Shown: in pieces, positions 43,674 to 53,513 of the stretch
Layout: each line of letters begins with the position of its first letter
Numbering within the stretch: the first letter of the stretch is position 1
Assembly (NCBI GenBank): GCA_023135165.1
Contig: JAGLTS010000049.1
Coordinates: forward strand, 1 to 64,000
DNA: 64,000 nt
Source: Phycisphaerales bacterium
Lineage (GTDB): Bacteria > Planctomycetota > Phycisphaerae > Phycisphaerales > JAGLTS01
Reading direction: 5' to 3'
Notes under the pieces: generated by a model
The model's input: only the letters and a program-made list of their open reading frames with translations
The model's database searches: none
Told to the model about the DNA's origin: nothing
Position numbers and translations under genes: made by a program

Positions 43674-45638
43674 CTATTGTCCCAGTAGCGTGAGCTCAGC
43701 GATACAGGCGAATGGCTTTCCGTGGATTTCCGAACGTGAGCGAATGCAGATATACCGCCCGGCTGTCCGCGCGAACAGGATCTCCTGCTCGTACGTGGCC
43801 AAGGCGAAGCGGCCCGCCGCGACTGGCTGCCCCAGGCGGTCGGGATCATCCCCCACGAAGAACTCGAATTCGCGAATCGTACCATTGACGCCGCCGTCGG
43901 TCCGCGGCAGGTAACGGAATCCCTGAATCTCGCGGCGCTGGCCCAGATCGATGACCAGCTCATGCGGATGATCCGGTTGGGCGTCTTTCCACTGTGTGTG
44001 CCAGTGAGTGGACTCATCACCGTCGAACGCCAAACGACCCATCATGCCGTTGAAATCAGACTCGCTGTCGACGCGCACGAGCCGCCAGTTGTCTTTGGGA
44101 ATCGTCGGCAGATCAGACAAGGCAGGCGGCGGCGGCGGCAACAGCGGGAAGTGCTCTGACTCGGTTCGGGCGGACTGCATGATCCGCGCAATCTTGTGAA
44201 CGATCTCCGGATGCTGATCCGCCAGATTTTTCGTTTCGCCGATGTCGGTTTCGAGATCGTATAGTTCGATAGGCGCGTTGCGCTGACGGGTAAGGTTGCG
44301 CCGAAGGCCCTTCCAGCGGCCCATACGAACCGCTTGGCTTCCGCCGCCGCTGCGAAACTCCCAGTAGAGATACGGATGTTGCTTCTGCGCGGACTGGCCG
44401 AGCAGCGTGGGCAGGAAGCTGACGCCATCCGTGTCGCTCCGAGGTTGCACGCCCGCGACCTCTGCAAGTGTGAGCAGCACGTCCCAGAGAGCGGCGACGT
44501 GGCTGGTGGTCGTGCCGGGTCGGATGTGTCCCGGCCAGTGAGCGATCAGTGGCACGCGGATGCCGCCTTCATACAGGTTGGTCTTGTGTCCACGCAGTGG
44601 GCCGGTTCCCTCGAAGAACTCCGGATCGTAGCCGCCAATATCAAAGGTAGCGCCGTTGTCACTGGTGAACATGACCAGCGTGTCGTCGGCCAAGCCGAGT
44701 TCTTCGAGCAAGTCCAACAGGCGGCCGATGTCACGATCCATGCGTGTGACCATCGCGGCGTAGCCCGCGCGCGGCGTCGGATGCGGCAGGTAGCCGCGAT
44801 CACCGAGATAGGGCGTTTCGGGCCATTTGCCCCCGTACTCGGCGAGCGAATCTTCGGGGACTTGGATCGCCAGGTGCGGCACGATCGTGGCGTAGTAAAG
44901 GAAGAACGGGCGTTTCTGGTTTTCGCGTACGAACTCCAGAGCTTCGTTAATCATCAAGTCTGGGGCATAGGAAGATCCGTTGAAGCGATCGAATCCTCCC
45001 GGGGCATCGGGGACGCCGTCCAGACGCTGGTGAGCTGAGAAAGTGGGGTTATCAAGCGGAACCTTTTGCCCGTTGCGCCACAGGTAGGTGGGGTAGTAGT
45101 TGTGCGCCTGCCGTTGACAGAGGTAGCCAAACCAGTGATCGAAGCCTTGCTGATTCGGCTCGCCGGTCGAGCCCGGGCCGCCCAGGCCCCACTTGCCGAT
45201 CGCGCCTGTAGCGTAACCGGCGCGTTGCAGCATGCGGCCAATCGTCGGCGTGTCGTGCGGGAGCGGCCATTGGCCCTCGGTCGGCAGCTCGCCGTTGTCC
45301 CGGATGTACGCGTGACCAGTATGCTTGCCCGTCAGCAGGCAGCAGCGCGACGGGGCGCATACGGTGCTGCCCGAATAAAACTGCGTGAAACGAACACCCT
45401 CGGCAGCCAACCGGTCGAGATTCGGCGTGCGTATCTTCCGCTGGCCGCAGCAACCCAACTCCGCGTAGCCCAGATCATCGGCCATGATGAAGATGATGTT
45501 CGGCTTACGAGCTTGCCTCTCATCCGCGAATATTGACCGGGGCAGTGCCAGCGCCGCAGCCGCGGCGCCGGCCCCCTTAATGAACTGCCGTCGGCTTCGA
45601 CGCGGCGCCGATCCGGAAGCTGATCGTGACTCGGACAT
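43674..45638 (-). CDS. sulfatase with C-terminal F5/8-type-C-like domain
   Basis: This 654-residue protein has a Tat signal (SRRQFIKGAGAAAAALALP), the type I sulfatase core (NIIFIMADDLGYAELGCCG) and the Cys-type maturation motif C94-APSR, where Cys becomes formylglycine. DRDIGRLLDLLEEL and VMFTSDNGA complete the metal site. Residues about 520-654 form a discoidin-like carbohydrate-binding domain (FDGDESTHWHTQWKDA, ELVIDLGQRREIQGF). It desulfates a polysaccharide. It begins one base after the previous sulfatase's stop. Confidence 0.93.
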   Translation of the reverse strand: MSESRSASGSAPRRSRRQFIKGAGAAAAALALPRSIFADERQARKPNIIFIMADDLGYAELGCCGQRKIRTPNLDRLAAEGVRFTQFYSGSTVCAPSRCCLLTGKHTGHAYIRDNGELPTEGQWPLPHDTPTIGRMLQRAGYATGAIGKWGLGGPGSTGEPNQQGFDHWFGYLCQRQAHNYYPTYLWRNGQKVPLDNPTFSAHQRLDGVPDAPGGFDRFNGSSYAPDLMINEALEFVRENQKRPFFLYYATIVPHLAIQVPEDSLAEYGGKWPETPYLGDRGYLPHPTPRAGYAAMVTRMDRDIGRLLDLLEELGLADDTLVMFTSDNGATFDIGGYDPEFFEGTGPLRGHKTNLYEGGIRVPLIAHWPGHIRPGTTTSHVAALWDVLLTLAEVAGVQPRSDTDGVSFLPTLLGQSAQKQHPYLYWEFRSGGGSQAVRMGRWKGLRRNLTRQRNAPIELYDLETDIGETKNLADQHPEIVHKIARIMQSARTESEHFPLLPPPPPALSDLPTIPKDNWRLVRVDSESDFNGMMGRLAFDGDESTHWHTQWKDAQPDHPHELVIDLGQRREIQGFRYLPRTDGGVNGTIREFEFFVGDDPDRLGQPVAAGRFALATYEQEILFARTAGRYICIRSRSEIHGKPFACIAELTLLGQ

Positions 45639-45639
45639 G

Positions 45640-47229
45640 TTATCCCTTTCCCTTCCTCCGCGATTCGATGAGTTGATCGTACTCCCGATCAGCTGCGTCA
45701 GTTACCTGATAGCGCCTGCGCAGGCGGACAAGCTCGGTCTTGAGCTTCGCCACCACGTCGGCGTAGGCGGGGTCCGCATAGACGCTCCGCATTTCGTCCG
45801 GGTCTTTGCGCAGATCATAGAGTTCCCACTCATCCAGTCGGTAGAAATGGATGAGTTTGTAGCGCTCGGTCCGGACACCCTCGTGGCGATGCACGTTGTG
45901 AGCGCCGGGGTGTTCGTAGTAGTGGTAATAAATGGACTGCCGCCAGTCCTGCGGCGAGCGTCCTCGCAATAGAGGCAGCAAGCTGCAGCCCTGCATGTCG
46001 GCCGGGATGGTCGCGCTGGCTGCATCGAGCAAGGTCTCGGCGAAGTCCAGGTTCTGGCACAGAGCGTGGTTCACCGAGCCGGCCCTGACAACCGCCGGCC
46101 AACGCACCAGCAGTGGCATTCGCAGCGACTCCTCGTAGATCCAGCGTTTGTCGTACCAGCCGTGCTCACCCAGGTACCAACCCTGATCCGAGGTGTAGAT
46201 CACGATCGTGTTCCGCGCCAGACCGGTCCGATCAAGGTAGTCCAGCAGCCGGCCGATGTTGTCGTCGACCGATGCCACGCACCGCAGGTAGTCCTTCACG
46301 TAGCGCTGGTACTTCCAGCGAATCAGTTCACGGCCAGACAAATGCGCCTCTCGAAACGCGTCATTCTTCGGGTTGTATGCCGCATCCCAGGCGGCGCGCT
46401 GCTCAGGTGTCAGGTTGCCGGGCGGGTCGAATTTGAGATCGAAGTCGCTGAGATGTCGCGCAACCGTCATTTCCTGCTGCGTGGCAGCGCTGCCTCGACC
46501 GGCCCAATCGTCGAACAGCGTAGGCGGCTCCGGGATGTCCACATCGTCGTACAACGCCAGATGATCCGGCCCGGGTTGCCAATTGCGGTGCGGCGCCTTG
46601 TGCTGGCACATGAGCATGAACGGCCGCTGGGTGTCACGGCCGTTCTTGAGCCACGCCAGCGCTTGATCTGTGATGATGTCCGTCGTGTAGCCCGTGTGCT
46701 TACGCCGCTCGCCGTTGTGGATCATCGTTGGGTTATAGTAGGGCCCTTGGCCGATCAGAACATCCCAATGGTCAAACCCCGTGGGGTCACTCTTGAGATG
46801 CCACTTACCGATCATCGCGGTCTGATACCCGATCCGCTGAAGCAACTTTGGAAACGTGGTCTGCGTGCCATCGAATCGATGGGCGTTGGTGGTAACGCCG
46901 TTGATATGGCTGTGCTTTCCCGTGAGGATCACCGCCCGGCTGGGGGCGCAGATGGCGTTGGTGCAAAAGCAGTTCTCGAATCGCATACCCTCGCGCGCCA
47001 GCCTGTCGATGTGCGGCGTTGTGTTGATCCGACTGCCGTAGCAGCTCATGGCCTGGACACAGTGGTCGTCGGTCATGATGAAGATGATGTTCGGGGGTCG
47101 GTCGCCGGACGCCGCAGGCTCCCGCCGACCAGTCGTGGCACATCCCGGCAGAAGAACGGATGCCGCCCCGGCTCCGAGCACGTGGAGCGCGTCACGGCGA
47201 GTGTAGGCTGGTCGAGTCACGGTAGACAC
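45640..47229 (-). CDS. sulfatase, Tat-exported
   Basis: The 529-residue protein has a Tat signal with a lipobox ([18 protein letters not shown]30), [19 protein letters not shown], and the Cys-type site C94[18 protein letters not shown]. The pattern with [18 protein letters not shown] and [18 protein letters not shown] is that of the iduronate-sulfatase/mucin-desulfating group. The predicted substrate is a sulfated glycan. It is preceded by a 127-base gap, the largest inside the sulfatase run, where an extra promoter might sit. Confidence 0.93.
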   Translation of the reverse strand: MSTVTRPAYTRRDALHVLGAGAASVLLPGCATTGRREPAASGDRPPNIIFIMTDDHCVQAMSCYGSRINTTPHIDRLAREGMRFENCFCTNAICAPSRAVILTGKHSHINGVTTNAHRFDGTQTTFPKLLQRIGYQTAMIGKWHLKSDPTGFDHWDVLIGQGPYYNPTMIHNGERRKHTGYTTDIITDQALAWLKNGRDTQRPFMLMCQHKAPHRNWQPGPDHLALYDDVDIPEPPTLFDDWAGRGSAATQQEMTVARHLSDFDLKFDPPGNLTPEQRAAWDAAYNPKNDAFREAHLSGRELIRWKYQRYVKDYLRCVASVDDNIGRLLDYLDRTGLARNTIVIYTSDQGWYLGEHGWYDKRWIYEESLRMPLLVRWPAVVRAGSVNHALCQNLDFAETLLDAASATIPADMQGCSLLPLLRGRSPQDWRQSIYYHYYEHPGAHNVHRHEGVRTERYKLIHFYRLDEWELYDLRKDPDEMRSVYADPAYADVVAKLKTELVRLRRRYQVTDAADREYDQLIESRRKGKG

Positions 47230-47356
47230 TCCTCTTTGAACGACCTCGAACAGAAAACACCCACTCTTCCCCGCTTGGGGTTGTGGGTTTGGCTTCGGGA
47301 GCTTTGCGCCGACCCGCCGGCTCGCCGAAGGAACTCACGCTGCATCCACGGCGTGG

Positions 47357-48841
47357 TCATGGGGTCCCCTCACTTTCCGGCTTGTAGAGCGGGTTTCGCT
47401 TGACGGGCACAGGCGCCTGCACTTGGCGGCGCCAGTTGCGCAACAGCGCGTGCAGCTCGCGCGCCTTCTCCGGCCTCTTCGCAGCGAGGTTGTTGCGTTC
47501 ACCAATGTCGTTCGCGAGGTTGTACAGCTCGAGTTCGCCGCCCTCGAAGTACTCGATGAGCTTCCAGTCGCCTTCCCGCACAGCGCCGCACGGCGTCGTG
47601 CGCCAGCCGCGGTCATGGCTGTCCGGATGATCGCCTTGCAGGTAGCACGGAAAGTGCCAGAACAACGCCCGGTGCGGCAGCGACGCCTTGCCGCGCATGA
47701 GTGGTACGAGACTCACGCCGTCGAGCAGCTTCTCGGGCGGCTTGGCGACGCCTGCGATTTCAAGCAACGTGGGGAAGAGATCGATGCCGATTACGGGAAC
47801 GTCGCACCGCCGTCCGGACTGGGTCATGCGGGGCCAGCGAATGATCATCGGCTCGCGAACGCCCCCTTCATAGAGCATCCCTTTCGCGCCCCGCAGCGGG
47901 CGCTGGTTCGTCACACCACCGTGCCCGCCATTGTCGGAGAAGAAGATCACGACCGTGTTGTCGGCGAGCTGTAACTCGTCGAGTTGGCGCAGCACACGAC
48001 CGATGCTGTCGTCCACGGATTCAATCATCGCCGCGTAGCGTGCATGTTGGTGTCGGGTATTGGTGCCAGTAGCTCGGTTCGCGTCTTGGATTCGTTTGTA
48101 TTTCGCGACGACATCGGACTTCGCCTGAATCGGCGTGTGCACCGCATAGTGCGACAGATACAAGAAGAACGGCCGCGAGCGGTTCGCCTCGATGAAGCGC
48201 AGGGCTTCGTCCGTCAGTCGATCTGTCAGGTACTCGCCCTGGGGCCCGTCTGCGAGGTCCTTATTCTGGTAGGGGCTGAAATAGCTCTTGGGATGACCGG
48301 CGTGATTCCCGGCGACGTTGACGTCGAACCCTTGAGGCTTTGGTCCGGTCTCGTCGTCGCCCAAGTGCCACTTGCCCACGTGCCCCGTGGCGTAGCCGGC
48401 GGCGTGGAGCACTTCCGCCAGCGTCACATGGTCCGGGGCGAGCGCCGCGGTGTTCTCAATAGGGATCAGCTTGCGGCGGAAGGCCGAGCCCCGGGCGGAC
48501 GAGCCAACCGTATACACCCCGTGCCGCGGCGGGTACTGCCCGGACAAGATGCAGGCCCGAGATGGAGCGCAGTTGGGTGCGTTGGCGTACGCGCTGGTGA
48601 AGACCACACCGTCCCGCGCGAGCCGGTCTATGTGGGGCGTCTGATGAAAGTCGCTCCCCATGAAAGCCGGGTCGTTCCAGCCCAGGTCGTCAATCAGAAT
48701 AAAGACAAAGTTCGGCCGCTGGTCTTGAGGTGCGACCGGATCACTACGCCTTAACACGGCGCACCCGGGCAGGGCAACAGTGGCCACCCCCACGCTGAGA
48801 GCGCGGAGCGCGTCGCGGCGAGTATAAGATCTGTGACTCAT
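47357..48841 (-). CDS. sulfatase, Tat-exported lipoprotein
   Basis: ATG 48841 overlaps the upstream stop (ATGA); the frame is open further upstream inside that gene. The 494-residue product has a Tat/lipobox signal (YTRRDALRALSVG, ALPGC27) and Cys-type motif C91-APSRACILSGQYPPRHGV. NFVFILIDDLGWNDPAFMG and IFFSDNGGHGGVT supply metal ligands. The first 35 codons nearly repeat those of the sulfatase at 51993 in DNA as well as protein. The predicted role is exo-desulfation of a polysaccharide. Confidence 0.93.
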   Translation of the reverse strand: MSHRSYTRRDALRALSVGVATVALPGCAVLRRSDPVAPQDQRPNFVFILIDDLGWNDPAFMGSDFHQTPHIDRLARDGVVFTSAYANAPNCAPSRACILSGQYPPRHGVYTVGSSARGSAFRRKLIPIENTAALAPDHVTLAEVLHAAGYATGHVGKWHLGDDETGPKPQGFDVNVAGNHAGHPKSYFSPYQNKDLADGPQGEYLTDRLTDEALRFIEANRSRPFFLYLSHYAVHTPIQAKSDVVAKYKRIQDANRATGTNTRHQHARYAAMIESVDDSIGRVLRQLDELQLADNTVVIFFSDNGGHGGVTNQRPLRGAKGMLYEGGVREPMIIRWPRMTQSGRRCDVPVIGIDLFPTLLEIAGVAKPPEKLLDGVSLVPLMRGKASLPHRALFWHFPCYLQGDHPDSHDRGWRTTPCGAVREGDWKLIEYFEGGELELYNLANDIGERNNLAAKRPEKARELHALLRNWRRQVQAPVPVKRNPLYKPESEGTP

Positions 48842-50448
48842 GGCGAGGGGCCTCTTTGCTCCTCCCCGGTGGCCGCACGTTCCTGCCTGTCCGATTGGTG
48901 AGTTTGTCGCCCAGATCGTCGCGTGCCCGTTTGGCCAACGCCCGATGCCGCGTCTCCGCTGCGTTTGCTCCACTCGTGCAGCAGGCGCGTCATTCGCGCG
49001 ACGCGGTCGGTTTGGGTGTGGTCGTGTGCGAGATTGCGCATCTCCCACGGGTCTTCCCGCAAGTTGAACAGCAGTGTTTCCCGATGTCCGTCGTATTCCG
49101 ACCTGATCAGCTTCCAGGGCCCGGATCGCACGCCGCGCAGGACGCCGCGCGGCTGAAGAACGCCCTCCACCTTCCGGTGGGCGTCTGTTGAGTATGCCAG
49201 GAATATGGAATCGCGTACCTTGGCCCGTGCGTCAGTGAGTAACGGTCGCAGGCTGTGCGTTTGCACGGAGGCCGGAATCGGCAGACCAGCCAGGTCGCAG
49301 ATGGTGGGGCACACATCGTGTAAATAGCAGAGCGCGTCGGAGCGTCGGCCTTGCGGGATGCCCGGGCCGCACATGACCAGCGGCACGTGGGAACTGTGTT
49401 CGTAGATGTTCTGCTTGCCGAGCAGCCCGTGCTGTCCGACCGCCAAGCCGTTGTCGCTGGTGAAGATGATGACGGTGTTGTCTGCTTCGCCGCTCGCCTG
49501 CAGCGCCTCCAGAACACGGCCGATTTGCGCGTCCAGGTGCGTGATCATCGCGTAGTAAGCGGCAATGTGTTCCCGGACAACCTCAGGCGTGCGAGGAAAC
49601 GGCGCCAGCTTCTCGTCGCGAACACGCAGGTCGCCGATCGGAAAGGGATGCTCCGGCATAATATTCGGCGGCAGCTTGATCTTCTCGGGCGGATACATTG
49701 CCGCGAATTCGGCCGGTGCCATCCGCGGATCGTGCGGCGCAGTGTAGGAGACGTACATCAGGAACGGGTTGTCACCCGAGTGGCGCTCGAGGAAATCGAT
49801 CGCGGCGTCGCTGAAGAGCTCGCTGGAGAACTTCTCGCCAACGCGCTTCTCTTTTTCCGGGTACTCGCCGGTGGGATCGAAGTCGTACACCGGGGTCTTC
49901 AGGTGATTGGCCATTCCGCCAAAGAAGATGTTTCCGCCGTGCGTGAAGCCTCTGGCGAAGAGCTGGCGGCTGTTGTGCCATTTGCCGGTGCCGAACGTAT
50001 CGTAGCCGGCCTTCCACAGCAGCTCGGGAAAAGTAGGAAACCCGCAACTGCCCTGTTCGGCCGCCGGGACATCCCAGGTTTTCTTCACGCTGCGGGGCAG
50101 GTTGAAGTAGTGCCGACCAGTCAGCAGCATGGCCCGGCTCGGCATGCAGACGGCCCCGTGATGCGCGCCCATGACATAGGTGTTGCGAAACGTGACGCCG
50201 CGCCGGACCAGGCGGTCCATGTTGGGCGTGTGAATCTCACTGTTGCCCAGGGCGCGGATGGTGTCGAAGCGCTGGTCGTCCGTGAACAGGATCAGGAAGT
50301 TGGGATGTTTCGAGCTCCGGCCATCCGGGCGCCGAGATCGAGCTTCCGAGCCGGTCCGAGCGGCGGCGATGCACCCGGACAACGCGGTAGACAACGCTCC
50401 GGCGCCGGAAAGCTGTAGGAAGTGCCGCCGATCAAGTCCTGATTGCAT
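48838..50448 (-). CDS. sulfatase, Cys-type (CMPSR)
   Basis: The 536-residue protein has a Tat signal (DRRHFLQLSGAG, lipobox ALSGC26), FLILFTDDQRFDTIRALG and the motif C101-MPSRAMLLTGRHYFNLP. The motif is a variant (Met at the second place), allowed in Cys-type sulfatases. VIIFTSDNGLAVGQHGLLGK resembles the choline/iduronate-sulfatase group. The last roughly 30 residues are read from DNA that is homologous to the end of the 51990 sulfatase but in another frame, so its tail is frameshifted relative to that relative. The catalytic domain is not affected. Confidence 0.9.
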   Translation of the reverse strand: MQSGLDRRHFLQLSGAGALSTALSGCIAAARTGSEARSRRPDGRSSKHPNFLILFTDDQRFDTIRALGNSEIHTPNMDRLVRRGVTFRNTYVMGAHHGAVCMPSRAMLLTGRHYFNLPRSVKKTWDVPAAEQGSCGFPTFPELLWKAGYDTFGTGKWHNSRQLFARGFTHGGNIFFGGMANHLKTPVYDFDPTGEYPEKEKRVGEKFSSELFSDAAIDFLERHSGDNPFLMYVSYTAPHDPRMAPAEFAAMYPPEKIKLPPNIMPEHPFPIGDLRVRDEKLAPFPRTPEVVREHIAAYYAMITHLDAQIGRVLEALQASGEADNTVIIFTSDNGLAVGQHGLLGKQNIYEHSSHVPLVMCGPGIPQGRRSDALCYLHDVCPTICDLAGLPIPASVQTHSLRPLLTDARAKVRDSIFLAYSTDAHRKVEGVLQPRGVLRGVRSGPWKLIRSEYDGHRETLLFNLREDPWEMRNLAHDHTQTDRVARMTRLLHEWSKRSGDAASGVGQTGTRRSGRQTHQSDRQERAATGEEQRGPSP

Positions 50449-50451
50449 CGT

Positions 50452-51993
50452 TCATCCTCTGGCAGGGCGACTATGACCCTGCTCTATGTACTGCTCCAAC
50501 AGTTTGGTCAACCGCTGCACCACGTCCGGGTGCCGCGCGTACACGTTGGTCGCTTCGCCGGGATCGTCGGCCAGATTGTATAGCTGGCCGATCGGCGCGC
50601 CCTCCCGCGGCTCGATCTTGGCCGGCTCCGTGAAACCACCCGAGCCGCGCCCGAGGATGAGCTTCCACTTGCCTTGGCGGATTGCGAACACGCCCTGTAA
50701 CGAGTGATGCACGACCGCCTCGTGAATCGGGCCGACCTTCTTGCCAAGCAGGTGCGACAAGAGGCTGGCGCTGTCCTCGCCGGTGTCGTCCGGCAGCCTC
50801 GTTCTGACGATCGCCGCACTTGTTGCGATGAGATCGGTCAGGCAAATCGTGTCGTCGCACACGGTGCCGGGTGGCGTGCGACCGGGCCAACGAGCGATGA
50901 AGGGGATGCGGTGCCCACCGTCCCAGATGTCCGCCTTCTGGCCGCGGTAGATGTGGTTGGCCCGGTGGTCGTACTGCTCGATCTGTTTGACCGGCCAATG
51001 CGAACCGTTGTCCGAGGTCATAATGACGAGCGTGTTTTGAGTGAGACCGTGCCGGTCGAGCGCGTCGAGGATCCGGCCGACCGCCCAATCAGTCTCATGC
51101 ACGAAGTCGCCGTATATGCCCGCGTGGCTCTTGCCGCGGAACGACTCGTTCGGCACCCAGGGCGTGTGCGGCGAGGCGAGGGGGACATAGAGGAAGAACG
51201 GCTTGCCGTCCGCGGCGCGCTCGCCGATGTAGTCGACGGATTTCTTCGCAATTGTCGGCAACACTTCGTTGAATTGAAAGCTCGGCGAACGCAGGCCAGT
51301 GCGCCAGAAGCCCTTGCCACCCGACCAGACGCGTTTGGAACCCGGGTCCTTCACAGTAGGTATTTCCACCGCACGGTGGTTTTCAATCCAGCAATAGGGA
51401 TCCATATCCAGCGACGCGGGGACGATGCAACTATAATCAAAACCCAAGTCGCCGGGGCCGCGCGTGACGGGCCGACCGAAATCAACGTTATCGTGGTTGT
51501 TTGCCGTCACGGGCGCGCCGTCGGTGCTCGCCCAGTCGAAACCGAGGTGCCACTTGCCGACACATCCCGTGTGATAGCCGTGTTTCCTCAGCAGCGAAGC
51601 GACGGTTTCGCGACCCGGATCGATCAGGGCCCGTGCATAGCCGTTCCACAGCACGCCGCTCTTAAGCCGCGTCCGCCAGCAGTAACGCCCGGTGAGGATG
51701 CCGTAACGCGTCGGCGTACAGACCGCTGACGGCGAATGTGCATCTGTGAAACAGATGCCGGCGCTGGCCAGACGATCCATGTTCGGCGTGGGAACCTTCG
51801 AATCCGGGTTCAGGCAACGCAGATCACCGTATCCGAGATCGTCGGCGAGGATGTAGACGATATTCGGCGACGGTCCTTGAGGTTCGACCAGATCACGGCG
51901 CCTCAGCGCGGCGCACCCGGGCAGGGCGACAGTGGCCGCTCCTGCGCCGAGAGCGCGGAGTACGTCGCGGCGAGTGTAAGGTCTGTGACTCAT
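50452..51993 (-). CDS. arylsulfatase, Tat-exported lipoprotein
   Basis: The 513-residue protein has a Tat/lipobox signal ([18 protein letters not shown]27), [19 protein letters not shown] and the motif C92[16 protein letters not shown]. CTPTR and [10 protein letters not shown] are typical of the arylsulfatase A-like group. [10 protein letters not shown] gives the late Asp/Asn metal ligands. Its start overlaps the upstream sulfatase stop (ATGA) and its stop is three bases from the next gene. Confidence 0.93.
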   Translation of the reverse strand: MSHRPYTRRDVLRALGAGAATVALPGCAALRRRDLVEPQGPSPNIVYILADDLGYGDLRCLNPDSKVPTPNMDRLASAGICFTDAHSPSAVCTPTRYGILTGRYCWRTRLKSGVLWNGYARALIDPGRETVASLLRKHGYHTGCVGKWHLGFDWASTDGAPVTANNHDNVDFGRPVTRGPGDLGFDYSCIVPASLDMDPYCWIENHRAVEIPTVKDPGSKRVWSGGKGFWRTGLRSPSFQFNEVLPTIAKKSVDYIGERAADGKPFFLYVPLASPHTPWVPNESFRGKSHAGIYGDFVHETDWAVGRILDALDRHGLTQNTLVIMTSDNGSHWPVKQIEQYDHRANHIYRGQKADIWDGGHRIPFIARWPGRTPPGTVCDDTICLTDLIATSAAIVRTRLPDDTGEDSASLLSHLLGKKVGPIHEAVVHHSLQGVFAIRQGKWKLILGRGSGGFTEPAKIEPREGAPIGQLYNLADDPGEATNVYARHPDVVQRLTKLLEQYIEQGHSRPARG

Positions 51994-53507
51994 GGCGAGG
52001 GGGCCTCTTTGATCCTCCCTGGTGGCCGCACGTTCCTGCCTGTCCGATTGGTGAGTTTGTCCCCCAGGTCGTCGCGTGCCCGTTCTGCCAACGCCTGAAG
52101 CCGCGCAACGATGTCTGGGTGTTGCGAGGCCACGTTGTGTCGTTCGCCGATGTCCGTCTTCAAGTCATACAACTCGAGTCCGCACTCACGTTGCGAGTAA
52201 GCGGTAGGTTGGCCGTCCCGCCCAGGTTCCCCGGCCAGGCTGCGATACTTGTGTGGCAGCGCGAGTTTCCACCGGCCGGACCGCAGCGCCTCGAGATGAT
52301 TGTTGTGGTAGTAAAAATACAATGCCTCGTGCGGCGACGTGGCGCCAACCTTCCCTGCCATCAACGGCCAGATGTCCTTACCGTCGATCTTGTGCGTGGG
52401 CAACTCGGCACCGATCAGTTCCGCGATCGTCGGCAGGATGTCAATGGTCATGGCCGGCTCATCGCACACCTGCCCGGCCGGAATCCTGCTAGGCCAGCGC
52501 ATCAGGCACGGCACGCGGACGCCCCCCTCCCAGGTCGTGCCCTTCCCTTCGCGCAGCGGTCCGACGCCGCCGGCGTGATTCCCGTACGACAACCACGGCC
52601 CGTTGTCGGAGATGAAGATCACCAGCGTGTCTCGGTCGAGGTCGCACTCGCGCAGGGTGTTGAGAATCTGGCCGACCGACCAGTCGATCTCCATGATCAC
52701 GTCGCCGTAGCGTCCCTGTTCCGATTTGCCTCGAAACTTTTCGCTGCAGAACAGTGGCACGTGCGGCATCGGATGTGGCATGTATAAGAAAAACGGCCGC
52801 TCGCGGTTCTTCTTAATGAACCCCACCGCCCGCTCGGTGAACTGCGATGTGAAACGTGCCTGGTCTTCGGCCGTAATCTCGGAGTCGAGGATTTCTTCGC
52901 CCTCAATCAGAGGCAAATCGGGATAGCCCCGTTTGCGCTCCTCCGTTCCTGGCGGGAACTTGGCGTAGTTCGGATGGAACGGCCACATATCATTGGAATA
53001 GGGTATACCCAGGAACTCATCGAAGCCGTGCCGCGTGGGGAGGAACCCGCGCTGATAGCCGAGATGCCACTTACCGAAAACCGCCGTCGCATAACCGCGC
53101 GACTTACACAGCTCGCCCAGCGTCATCTCGGTGTCGCTGATGCCGATCCTGGATCGCGGTCCCAGCGCACCCGAGATGCCAATGCGGTTTGGATAGCAGC
53201 CGGTCAGCAGCGCCGCCCGTGACGCTGAGCACACCGGTTGGGCAACGTAGAAGTCCGTAAACCGTACACCTTCGTGGGCCATGCGGTCCACGTTCGGTGT
53301 CTCGAAACCCTTCGCGCCGTAAACACCGACGTCGCCGTAGCCCTGATCGTCGGTGAAGATGATGACAATGTTCGGCGGCCGCCCCCGACGTGCGGCCGGA
53401 TCACGGCGCCTGAACGCGGCGCATCCGGGCAGGGCGACAGTGGCCGCCGCTGCGCCGAGGCCGGCTGTTTTGAGGAACTGACGTCTGGTTGTAGTGATTC
53501 TGCGCAT
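51990..53507 (-). CDS. arylsulfatase, Tat-exported lipoprotein
   Basis: The 505-residue protein has a Tat/lipobox signal ([18 protein letters not shown]29), [19 protein letters not shown], and the motif C93[18 protein letters not shown]. CSASR is the arylsulfatase variant in which Ser follows the Cys. [17 protein letters not shown] and [14 protein letters not shown] fit the N-acetylgalactosamine-sulfatase/arylsulfatase group. It begins six bases after the maturation enzyme's stop, so the two are surely co-transcribed. Confidence 0.93.
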   Translation of the reverse strand: MRRITTTRRQFLKTAGLGAAAATVALPGCAAFRRRDPAARRGRPPNIVIIFTDDQGYGDVGVYGAKGFETPNVDRMAHEGVRFTDFYVAQPVCSASRAALLTGCYPNRIGISGALGPRSRIGISDTEMTLGELCKSRGYATAVFGKWHLGYQRGFLPTRHGFDEFLGIPYSNDMWPFHPNYAKFPPGTEERKRGYPDLPLIEGEEILDSEITAEDQARFTSQFTERAVGFIKKNRERPFFLYMPHPMPHVPLFCSEKFRGKSEQGRYGDVIMEIDWSVGQILNTLRECDLDRDTLVIFISDNGPWLSYGNHAGGVGPLREGKGTTWEGGVRVPCLMRWPSRIPAGQVCDEPAMTIDILPTIAELIGAELPTHKIDGKDIWPLMAGKVGATSPHEALYFYYHNNHLEALRSGRWKLALPHKYRSLAGEPGRDGQPTAYSQRECGLELYDLKTDIGERHNVASQHPDIVARLQALAERARDDLGDKLTNRTGRNVRPPGRIKEAPSP

Positions 53508-53513
53508 GGTGTT

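Noticed and set aside
43628-44020. N-terminal extension of the PhoD-like protein (1027 residues)
   Set aside because: It overlaps the sulfatase gene on the same strand, and a signal peptide with GGGAGG begins at 43627.
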